A DNA stretch of 64,000 nt from NCBI GenBank assembly GCA_033816765.1, contig CM066294.1, positions 1,612,001 to 1,676,000 of the forward strand. The letters run 5' to 3'. The position numbers and the translations under genes were made by a program. The stretch is from Nothopassalora personata. Taxonomy: Eukaryota; Ascomycota; Dothideomycetes; Mycosphaerellales; Mycosphaerellaceae. A model generated the notes under the pieces. That model saw only the letters and a program-made list of their open reading frames with translations, had not been told where the DNA came from and searched no databases. Positions 34,501 to 46,352 of this stretch are shown here, piece after piece; position 1 is the first letter of the stretch; every line of letters begins with the position of its first letter.

Positions 34501-37500
34501 TACAACTTTTTGACACTTTATTTGTTTGGCAGGAGACTGCCTTTGCTGTCGACCAGGATTGCCGCATTGAGATCATTGACTCGCAAGATCATCTGGAGTT
34601 CAACCTCGTACTAGAGTTCGAGCCAGCTGGTATGGGCATCAAGACTAGAGTCACCTACCAGCGCAGGCTCATGAGCGCTGAGCAAGCCGATATAATGCTT
34701 CAGCAGATCGATATGATTGCCAGCATGATGCTGAAATACCCCGACCAACCGACGGAGCAGCTACTCGACCATCTCCAACCAGAACTACAATCAATCTCTA
34801 ATCCGGAGCCCACTGCTTATGCCACGACTTTCGAGCTTACAGACGTGATTGCTTCCAGAGCTACTCAAGAACCTGAAGCTCCAGCTATTCTTTTTGCGGA
34901 AAGCCTCGATTCAAAGATGCCTAACCTTTCGTCAATAACATACTCTGAGCTCGAATCCAGGGCAGATAGGATGGCACATTGTCTTATTGCCGCAGGTCTC
35001 AAGCCAGAAGGGCTTGTATGCATATGCATGGAGAAGTGTATCGACCTCTACATTTCGATGCTTGCGTCTTTCAAAGCGGGTGCTGGCTATCTCCCGCTCG
35101 TCCCAGAGACCCCAACTGCAAGAATCCGATCCATAATTGCGCAAGCAGACATCTCGCTATTCATCTGTGACGACGACACGATTGACGCATTCGAACTCCT
35201 GACAGATCGCCCAATACTCACAAGCAAAACCATGGACCTGGCCAGCAGTCATGCTACGAAGCCGGACGTTACACAGGCCGGATCGAGAATCTCCTATCTT
35301 GTGTTTACCAGCGGCTCAACAGGTGAGCCCAAGGGAGTTGCGGTAACCATGGAAAACCTCAAGAGCAACCTAGCAGTGCTCGCTGAGCTGTACGGCCCGC
35401 AGCCGGGAGACCGACTGCTGCAATCATGCTCGCAGGCTTTCGATGTGAGCGTATTCGAGATTTTCTTCGCCTTCTACACCGGGATGTGCTTATGCTCTGC
35501 TACGAAAGATGTGATGTATCGCGATTTCGAACATAGCATACGGAGCTTCCACGCAACACATCTGTCGTTAACGCCGACAGTGGCCGCCTTGGTTCACCCG
35601 AAGAACGTCCCAGATGTACAATTCCTGGTCACCGCAGGCGAAGGAATCACGGAGAAAGTACACAGACTGTGGGCTGGTAACGGTTTGCATCAAGGATATG
35701 GCCCGTCCGAGACCACCAATATCTGCTCCGTCAAGATGAATCTATCGCCCGACGATGTTCTCGGCAACATTGGGCCACCGTTCAAGAACACATCTGCATT
35801 TGTTCTTTCACCAGAAGGAGACTTCCGCATTCTTCCCACAGGAGCGTACGGCGAGTTTGCTTTCGGAGGTGAGCAGGTTTTCAGAGGCTATGTTGGCAGA
35901 GATGATCTCAATGCATCGAAGATTATTGATCACCCGACCTTTGGACGAGTGTATCGCAGTGGAGACATGGGTCGCATACTACCCGACGGAAGTCTTCTGA
36001 TCGCGGGCAGACTGGACGATCAGGTCAAGATTAGAGGAAACCGCATCGAGCTAGGCGAGCTCAATTCCGTCGTTTCCGACCATGCTGGGGTTCATGACTG
36101 CATTACCATCGTCTTAGGCGAGGGAAGTAACGACCAAACTTTGGCCACATTCTGGGTCCCTACTGCCAACAAGCGCCAGACAGAAGACAGTCTGGCAGTA
36201 GAGTCATCGGGTTCTGGACTAGTGAGTCAATTGTTTGATCGATTGGAAGACTCCGTGCCTGCGTACATGTTGCCTAGCTTTTTGGTGCCACTCAACAGGC
36301 TGCCAATGACCACGCAGGGCAAGCTAGACAAGCGTCTGCTGAGAAGCACCTTTGACAACCTAGAGCCTGCCATTCGAGAAGCATTCTCCCGCACTCTAGA
36401 GGACGCGACTGGCGACCGTCCAGAATCCCCAGTCGAGAGCAACGTCGTTGACGCACTCGCCGAGATGTTGCGGATCCCTCCGACAAGCATATCACGGCAC
36501 TCTTCGTTCTTCGCGCTTGGACTCAATTCATTGAACGCTATCCATTTGGCACGGTCTCTCGAGAAGACGCTGGGGACTACATTAAGCGTCACCACCATTC
36601 TTAGACATTCTAGTGTGGCACGTCTTGCTCGAACACTCTCGCAGTCAAAAGACGAGTCAGAGGACTCTGTGGTTAACGTTCGCGATGTCTTTAAGGGCGA
36701 TTTCGTCGAAGAGATTCGTACTACTTTCGCCGGACGTGGCTACACGATCGATGCAATTCTGCCATGTACGCCTTTGCAGCAGGCCATGCTTTCGGCAAGT
36801 GCGAACCAGGAGAAGGGTGCCTACTGCAACACCACCAAGCTGAACGTATCTGGTGATCTGCACAAGCTACAAGACTGTTGGTACGAGATGATGCGAAGAC
36901 ACGCCATATTGCGTACGGCTTTCGTGGAGACACCATTGGCAGCTCATCCTTACGCCCAAGTGATCCTGGAAGACCCTCCAATGCCCTGGTACACTGTCCG
37001 AGCCTCGGCCACGTCGAATCCTAAGATCAATGGACACGCTAATGGTCATGCCGATGGTCAGTCGAATGGCACTCTCAATGGACACTCTTCGAGACGGCCC
37101 AGTATTCCTGCTGTGACGCCCGTTTCGCCTATCCGAATCGATCAAGATGGCTTAGACATCTATCTTCAAATGCACCACGCGATCTACGACGGTATCTCAG
37201 TCGCCAAAATATTCGAGGAGATACAATCTTTGTATGAAGGAGAGCATCTGCCGCCCTCAGTATCTTTCGAGCCTTTCTTAGCTCGGGTCCTTGCCCAGAA
37301 CGGAGCCGACGCTATCGAGTTTTGGTCTTCACGCATGCAAGGGTTCTGCCCTCATCCACTTCCAACTCGCTCAGAGGCCGGTCGACATGACGAAGACACA
37401 TTCGAGCGCACCATAGCACTGGATCCCAAGGATCTGACCACTTTCAGTGAAAGACACTCTTGCACCAGCCTAATTGTGCTTCAAGCTGCTCTGGTAAAGA

Positions 37501-40500
37501 CACTAGCCTGCCTGCAGAACATCACGGATGTGTGCATCGGTAATGTGGTTAGTGGCCGGTCAGTATCTGTTCACGACATTGACCGCCTCGTGGCACCATG
37601 CTTCAACACGATCCCACTGAGGACCAAACTGGATTCTATACGCACCAATCTGGATCTTATCCACGACCTGCATCGGAACAATGTGGAGACTTTGGAGTTC
37701 CAACTGACGGCACCGCGCAACATCCAGCCCTTGTCCTCGAATCCATCAGAGCATTCATTCGATTCGGTGTTGTTAGTACAGCCTCCACAATCTGATGCCG
37801 ACTTATGGATCATTGAAGAGGACGACATGGATATGGGCATTCCTCTAGTGATCGAGGTCACTCCGCAGACCAGCAACTTCGATATGACAATCCACTACCT
37901 TCCCGAGAGGGTTCCAGACACCCTCGTTTCAGCCATTGCAGATGGGTTCATCGCTGGTCTGATGTCCTGCCTTCGATATCCATCGAGCCCTGTGAGGCAT
38001 TTCCTTGACTTCAATGCAGCTCGCATTGCAGATAAGCTAATGCCTCCACGCCCTATCGCTTTCTTGAAGGAAAACTTTGAGGAATCCGATGACTCCGCTG
38101 AATGGGATGCTGGCGCGAATACTGTGCGAAGCATCTTCGCTGGACTGGCAGATGTTGATCAATCCAGAATTGGGAAGCAAACTTCATTGTACCAAATCGG
38201 CCTGGACAGTCTGAATGCCGTTCAAGTTGCTTCCAGGCTTCGTGAACAAGGCTTCAAGGTGGACGCCGCCGACATCATGCAGTACCAGTCTCCTGGAGGT
38301 CTATCTTCCTTCTTTCAATCGAGACGCCACGACGCAAGTCAAGATCCTGATCATAACGTTGATCTTACCGCCTTTGACCTCAAATACCGAGCACAGATCT
38401 TGGAGAGCCTCAGTCTCGATAGAGAAACGCTGGAAGATGTGCGGCCATGCACCGCAACGCAGAACGGAATGCTCGCACAGTACTTGCAGTCCCAAGGCTC
38501 ATACTATTTCAATCACAGCACTTACGCAGTGCCGCAAGAGTATAGCTTCGAAGACATCAGGACAGCATGGTGTGCGGTCGAACGCAAGCACAAAGTGTTA
38601 CGCATGGGTTTCTACCAGCTGGAAGACGCCGCCCAACCCTTTGCAATGCTGATATACCCGCCGCAAACTTTCTTTGACAGGAAAGTCACAATCCACGACG
38701 GTCTCGACGAGGATGAGGTACAGCGGCTAGCGAGCGAAGAAGTCTTCAAGGCATTACATTTTCCTACTTGGCATGTGTCTCTCTTCGAATCGATCCAAGG
38801 TCGACGCATGTGTCTCTCCCTGCACCATGCGCTGTACGACGCGAACTCGTTGCGCATTCTGATCGGAGACTTTGTCAAAGCCCTCCATTCTCACGACCTT
38901 GGACCTGTGGTGGAAATCGATCAAGAACTTGCGACACAGATCGATGGTGCTCGACAGCAGAAGCATGAACGCGAGAAGTTTTGGAAGACTGCGTTAGAAT
39001 CGGCACATCTCATCAAATTCCCAAGCCTGGCGCCAACCATGGTGAAAGACGCCCACGCAAGTAGTGCGCAAATATGGTCACGCATGGACCTTGCGAAGCT
39101 GGAAAATTTCTGTCAAGTCCAGGGTGTGACCGTGCAGGCTGTGGGACAAACTGCATGGTCAATGCTGCTAGCGGCGTACCTAGGTGAGCCAGCAGTCACT
39201 TTTGGCACTGTCTTCTCAGGATTCGCAGCCCTTGCTTCTCAGCCTGTTGCCTTTCCAACGATATCAACGGTACCTGTGTTCTGCAACACAAGCAAAGCCG
39301 CAGGCGATATCGTAAGGGACATGGTCTCCTATAATGCAACTGCACAACGCCATAGATTTGCTCCACTGGCCGACATACAACGCTACGCCGGGTCCGCGGG
39401 CCAATCGCTCTTCGATACAATCTTCATATACCAGAAGGCGGCTTCGACTAACGATGAGCACTTCGACTGGCAATGTATCAGCAATTCTCTAGGCATAGAC
39501 TACGCTGCATCTATGGAGGTGGAAGTCCAGTCAGCTGGCAAGCCATCTCTGCGCTTGACCTACGATACAAAATATATACCCGATGACCACGCTGCCTTGA
39601 TGCTGAAACAGTACGACATGATCCTGGCAGAGATCGTGAACAAGAAGCAAGGGAGCCGGCTCAAAGACGACAGCTTGCTGTCCTATGTCGCACCGAAGGA
39701 AGATACACTGCCGTCCTCAGTCACCCTTCTTCACGATTTCTTGGAAGTCACTGCTCAGCAATACCCGCACAAGCCTGCGCTCCAGTTCATCTACAGTCTA
39801 CAAGGTGGCCAGAAAGAACGAAAAACATGGAGCTACCAGGAGGTGGATCAAAGAGCTAATCAGGTCGCCTACTTGATACGGGAACACGGCGTACAGCCCG
39901 GAAGTGTCATAGCAGTTTGCATGAGCAAGTGTCCGGAGGCATCTTTTGCTTTTGCTGGAATCCTGAAGGCAGGGTGCAGCTTCTTGGCTATGGATCCCGA
40001 TCTTCCTATTGCTCGCCGCACGTTCATTGTCGAGGATTCCAGCTCCCAACTACTCTTCGTGGACAGTGGCAAGCACGATGAGGAAATGGCTCGCGTGGTA
40101 CGGAATGTCGAGCTTAAGGAGCATGTCCTTCAAAAGATGCCAGGTCGCAAAGTGAAAATACCATCGGTTGATCCGAGCGCTACCTGCTACTGCTTGTACA
40201 CGAGTGGAACCACTGGCACACCGAAAGGATGCGAATTGACTCACGAGAATGCCGTACAGGCTATGCTCGCTTTCCAAAGATTGTTTGCGGGTCATTGGAC
40301 GGAGTCGTCACGATGGCTTCAATTTGCCAGCTACTGGTTCGATGTCGCAATCCTGGAACAATTCTGGAGCTGGAGCGTTGCCATTACGGTTGTAGGAGCC
40401 CCTCGAGATCTCGTTCTTGAAGACATCCCTGGCTTCATTCGCGAGGCTAACATTACTCATATCGATCTGACGCCATCCCTTGCACGGCTGATCATGCCCG

Positions 40501-43500
40501 AAGAAGTTCCAAGCCTCTGGAATCACGTCTTCATCACCGGAGGTGAAGCTCTCAAGCAAGAGATCATTGACAGATGGGGACCATACAAGACAATATGCAA
40601 TGGCTATGGGCCCACTGAAGCGACCATTGGTGTCACCATGAACCGTTTCATCGGCGACGATGCGAAGCCCTCGAATATCGGACCGTGCTTCGACAATGTC
40701 GGTGCCTATATCTTAGCCCCTGGAACGGATGAGATTGTGGTGCGCGGTGCCGTGGGAGAGCTTTGTATGTCTGGCAAGCTCGTAGGCAAGGGCTATCTCA
40801 ATCGTCCTGACCTGACTGCGAAAGCATTTCCATATCTCAAGCGCCACGGAGAGAGAGTCTACCGTACTGGTGATCTCGTCAGGTTGCTAGCGGACGGCTC
40901 AATGTCTTTTATCGGACGCGCAGACACGCAAGCCAAGCTTCGAGGTCAGAGGCTGGAGATCGACGAGATCGATGCAGTCATCAAAGCCTGCTCTGAGCAG
41001 GTACACGATGTCGCATCGCTGGTGGTCAAGCCAGATGGCAATCGGGAAATGCTGGTCTCGTTTCCCGTTGATGCTACTGCGAGAAGTCGCGAATTGCACT
41101 TGGTCAACTCCACACAAAGCATCGAACTGGTCCAACAAGCAGATCGAGCTTGCCGCGATCGCCTGCCAGGGTACATGGTTCCAACTCATATGATACCTCT
41201 TTCTCGGCTACCCCTTACCGTCAACAACAAGGTGGACACCAAACGACTGGAGGCCCTCTTTTCGAGCTTATCGACACAGGATTTGCAGCAGCTGAAAGGC
41301 GACCGAACGAATAGTCGAGCATTGCGTCCTGCCGAGCAGAAGGTCGCAAAGGTGCTCGGGCGCCTACTATCGATCAGTACAAGTGAGATGACGCCGAGCT
41401 CAAACGTCTTCTCGCTGGGGTTGTCGTCCGTCTCTGCCATCAGCTTCGCAACACAACTTAAGTGGGCTGGCTTTGAAGCGGCAAATATGGCCAAGATCAT
41501 GAAACATCCCAACATAGACCGGCTGGCAAGAGCTGTCTCCAGTGAAGAAGCGGAAAGTCAAGAAGATCGCAGTTCTATCCGACAAGCTCAGCTTGTAATG
41601 ACAGCTTTTGCACAAAGACATCGTGGAACAGCTGCACAGGCACTGAAAATATCAGCATTTGAAGTCGAAGCTTTGGCACCCTGCACACCGTTACAGGAAG
41701 GTCTTTTGGTCGAGTCTCTGAAAGGTGCAAACAGGCCGTATTTCAACCATTTCTGGTACGATGTCACGGCTTTGGATGGAGACAGAGTAGAAGCTGCTTT
41801 GCGCAAGCTTATCTCACTTGTACCCATACTGCGCACCGCGTTTGTGCGCACCGATGAGGGCTTTGCTCAGGTCGTACTTCGCGAGCGCAAGGACCTTGTA
41901 GATCGAGTGACCATTGACCACGATGATCTTGAGCCCTGGCTCGAGAAGCAGAAGCGATACTGGACAAGTCAAGCTGACGATGATGTAGCACGCCCCTTAG
42001 AAGCTCTGCTGGTTCACTCGCCATCAGCAACCCGGTTGGCTATGCATGCTCATCATGCTACCTACGATGGCATATCGTGGGACCTCATCATTGACCGGCT
42101 TACGCGGCTCTACAACGGTAACGTCAAGATTGATTGTGGGCCTAGCTTTCTCAAGGTGCTACCCTACGGTCCACTGTGCCATCGCCGGGATGCAAGCTCG
42201 TTCTGGCGCCATCGAATGGGTAATGTACCATATATTCCGCTCAGGAGCAGTGTGGGTGAACCCGGCACACGGCCACTCTGGCGTCAAGCGCGGGTCCCGA
42301 ACAGTCAAGGACTTGAGAAGTTGCGCCGCGGACTGGGAATTTCGCATCAAGCTCTACTACAGGCAGCATTTGCTGTAGCAGTCCATCAACTCTCCCCTTA
42401 CACGCAGACATATGGAGTTGTCCTTTCTGGTCGATCTGTCGCTTACGAGGATGCGGGCTCGGTCATCGGTCCTATGTTTAACACTCTGCCGTACACATTA
42501 AGCCTCAAGGCCTCGCAGACATGGACCCAGTATCTTCAGCGATGCCATCAGAACAACGCCGAGACTCTGCCATTTCAGCATACTCCGCTTCGAGAGATTC
42601 GAAAGGCATGCGGTCGCGATCCTTCGGGTCCCATGTTCGATGTCCTCTTCATCTTCCAGCAACCTGAAGCTGATAATGACGCCGCGGATGTGGTTTTCAA
42701 ATCAATTGACACGTTCATCCCCGCAGAATACCCTTTGGCTGTTGAGGTCGAACTTCTTCGGTCCGGCGAGATCATGATTACTGTTGCCGCCCAGCCCGAT
42801 TATGCCGAACAGACGGACTTGCAGGCGGTTGTGGTTGCATTCCAGAAAGCACTTGATGCCATCAGCCAGGGACCAGATCAATGCATGTCAGCGACATTCA
42901 TGATCGTAGAAAACGAGACTCCGCCTTCTGAGCAGAACCACTTAAGGAGGCACCTCGCGCAGCTTGACGATGTCACGGACTTCGAATGGACTGAAGACGC
43001 AAACGTGTTGCGAGACAGCATTGCCCAGGTTGCTGGATGCAGCAATGAGGATGTCACGGAGCATGCAGCCATATTCTCGCTTGGCCTTGACAGTATAGAT
43101 GTCGTGAAGCTAGCATCACGCCTGAAGCGAGCTGGACTTGCTGTGCCTGTCAGCAAGATCCTTCAAGCTCAGACTATATCTAGAATACTGAAATCAGTGC
43201 AAGCTACCAGTCGCAACGATGCGCAGGCATCAACCACAAGTCGACTCTCGCTTCTTGAGCAAAAGCTGCAAGGAATGCGCAGTACCTGGAGCCTCGACTT
43301 TGCAGAATGCGTTGAACGGATCCTGCCTGCTGCGCCTGGACAGGAAGCTCTGATCGCGGACATGATCAAGTCCGACTTCGAGGACTACTACAATTTCGAC
43401 GTGCTGCGCCTGCATGACGAACTTGATGTCGAGCGTCTCAAGTCTGCCTGGCAGACTGTCATCGATGCATCTCCGATCCTGCGAACCTCGTTCGTTGAAG

Positions 43501-46352
43501 TTGCAGATCCGGATATTGACGTCGTCTTCGCGCAGGTGGTACATAAGCCAACTTCAGTCAGTTTCGGGGAAGTCTCCGTATCGAGCCTCGATGAGCTCAG
43601 TACTACTATCGAGAAGGTCAGAGACGATGTTCGGAGCTCCTACACACGCTCACCTCCAACACGTCTCACTATCGCCACGATCGGCAAGGATCGGTACCTG
43701 GTCTTGTCTCTAGCCCATGCACAATATGATGGGCACAGTCTGGCCTTGCTGCACACAGATGTCGCCGGCGCTTACCGGGGCACTCTCGAGTCTCGTCCTC
43801 TATACGATGAAATTATCGATGCAGCTCTCGACGCAACGAACAGCACTGCACTCGACTTCTGGCGCAGTGCCATGACCGGTGCCAAGGTCACTCCATTCAG
43901 CAGTTCGGAAGATGATTCCAGCACCACCACTCACTATCGGCAACGAAAATCGTCAACGCCAGGATCCGCGGCCCGCGCAATCTGCAAGAGCCTCGGCGTG
44001 TCTCTTCAAGCGCTTATGCAGACTACCTGGTCGCTATTGCTCGCTCACTACACTCAGGAGTTCCAGGTTCTGTACGGCCTCGTCCTAGCGTGTAGAGATA
44101 GCGAGGAGGCTCAAGCCGTCTTGTTCCCGACGATGAATACCGTCCCAATGAGAGCTACCCTCCATGGGACGGGCGTGAACATGCTACGCTCCGTACAAGC
44201 AACGATAAACGATGTGCGCCAGCACCAAAGAACACCGCTACGAGCGGTACAAGCCGCATGCTCCAAAGTCATCGACACATCGGGATGGTCGTCTTCTGGT
44301 GGTTTGTTTGATACTCTGTTCATCTATCAACATCAGGAGCGGCGCGCGAACGAGCAAGACGCTAAACTTTACGAGTCTGTGGATAGCAGCTCCAGCATTG
44401 CATACCCAGTGGCAGTCGAGGCCGAAATTATCGAGGAAGACATCGTGATCCGAGCTTCATGCAAAGACCAAGCTTTGGATCAACGAGCGACCGAAGGCCT
44501 GCTCAAGAAGTTCGACCATATCCTCGACTTCCTTGTGAGCTCTGCCGAGAAGAATCTCCTAGGTTTCCAGCCCAGCCGTGTGTCTATCTGTGGGCTTCCC
44601 TCTTTCCCGGTCCGTGATGAGACTTTATCTTGTCACAAAATCAACGTCACCACTGGTGATGCTGGTAAGAATGAAGGAGAGGAAGATTTTCCACAGCTGG
44701 CTTCGATACGCGCGGCTATGGCTCAGGTGGCCAAGGTACCCGAGGGTGAGGTGACATCTCATTCCAGTATTGAGTCGCTGGGCATCGACTCGATATCTGC
44801 CATCAAAGTGACAGCACTGTTGCGGAAACAATCAGTGAAGATTTCGGTCAGTGACATGCTCAAAGCTCAAACACCGATACGCATGGCTCGATCGATGCAA
44901 GATGCTTCGGCAACACGTTCTGTCAACGGACCCACCTCGAGAAGTATCATCTCCAATGCTATGACCGGGTTTACCCAGGAGCATGTTGCAAAATCCGCTG
45001 GCGTTCCACTGAGCGATGTTGAGCTTCTCATGCCCGCGACAGCTGGACAATTGTACATGCTGTCAATGTGGCAGAAGACCGGAGGAGAGCTGTTCTGTCC
45101 AATATTTGAATACCGCCTCCACTACCAGGATTCACTTGACAAAATTGAACGGGCTTGGTATCAAGTCGCTCAAAGAAACCCAATCCTGAGAACCGTGTTT
45201 ATCACAGCACTTGGTGGACAAGACCTACTACAGATTGTCCTAAGAAAGGCTCCGAGAAGCTTCTCCGTTGGTAGCGGTGAACCTGAGCTCGAACCACAAT
45301 CTCTCGTCGCACTGCGAGCGGAGGTATTCGAAGGCGCCGTTACGCTGAAGTTGAGAATTCAGCACGCTCTCTATGATGCTGTGTCTCTTCCAATTTTGAT
45401 GCAGGATCTGGAAGGAGCCCTTAATGGCAATAGCTCGCCAATGCCCAGCTTCGGCTTCGCAGACTTTGTGGCCCAGACAGTTTCTGGTGACGCCAAACGA
45501 TCACGCGAAGAGTTTTGGACTGCATATTTGTCGAACGTTGAAGCCATGAGACTCCGACAGCCAGGGCCAAAGAGCAGCAGGAAGGTCCAGGTATTCCAGC
45601 CTTCGGCCTTTACTTCATGCGACAAACTGCGACAGATCTCTAAGTCCTCCAGGGTGACAGTACAAGCTCTGCTCTTCGCCGTATGTGCGAAGCTCTACGC
45701 ACTCCATGCTTATCACGCGGCTTCTGCAAAGGATGTTATCTTTGGTGTGTACCTTGCCAATCGGTCTCAGCTAGCCGAGCTAGACAGGCTGCCTGCACCA
45801 ACTCTCAACCTCCTGCCATTGCTCGTTCGTTCGCCGCGGACGAAGTCTCTTTTGGAGATGTCCAAAGAGATCGACAACGACCTTCGAAACATCAGCCAGG
45901 CGCAAAATGCCTCGGCCTCGCTTGAAGAGATCAGACGCTGGACTGCTGTCAAACTTGATAGCTTCATCAACTTCTTGCACCTTCCAGACACCGAGGAAGA
46001 AGGCGCCGATACATTTAATGAGAAGTCGACCATCACACAGGTCGATGACGAGTGGTCTTCGGAAGTGAACCGCGTCGTGGAGCCACGAGCGGTTTCGCAC
46101 AGTCTCCCCGAGACACTGCGCGACTTTGTTGTCGGCGATGCTTATCAGGTAAGTGGAACACAGTCTTTCGCTAGTGGTGAGATGTTACTGACACACTACT
46201 CACAGCATGCCGTTGACATTGAGTTATCGATGGACAATGAACGGCTTAGCATTGGCTTTTTCTGCTTGGAAGACATCTTTAACCTGCATGAAGCTCGGTC
46301 TGTTTTCGTGGAGTTCAAGCAAGAGCTCGAACAACTGGTGCGGCAGATTTGA
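31562..46352 (+). CDS. Hydroxamate siderophore NRPS, ferrichrome type (SidC/NPS2-like)
   Basis: Exons 31562-32869, 32922-46148 and 46206-46352 give 4,893 residues. Introns are 52 bp (GTGAGT) and 57 bp (GTAAGT; stop-free). Domain order, with approximate residues of key motifs: A1 YTSGSTGQPKG 177, T1 GIDSL 562, C1 HHALFDQ 763, A2 FTSGSTGEPKG 1231, T2 GLNSL 1635, C2 HHAIYDG 1852, T3 GLDSL 2195, C3 HHALYDA 2403, A3 YTSGTTGTPKG 2861, T4 GLSSV 3268, C4 HHATYDG 3479, T5 GLDSI 3823, C5 AHAQYDG 4033, T6 GIDSI 4389, C6 QHALYDA 4582. Three A domains, six carriers and a terminal T-C-T-C repeat with no thioesterase are the hallmark of fungal ferrichrome synthetases. A3 is reused for three acyl-hydroxyornithines and the last C closes the ring. 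The start is the Met after a CT-rich tract, though the frame stays open upstream. The exact product is not predictable from this. Confidence 0.95.
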
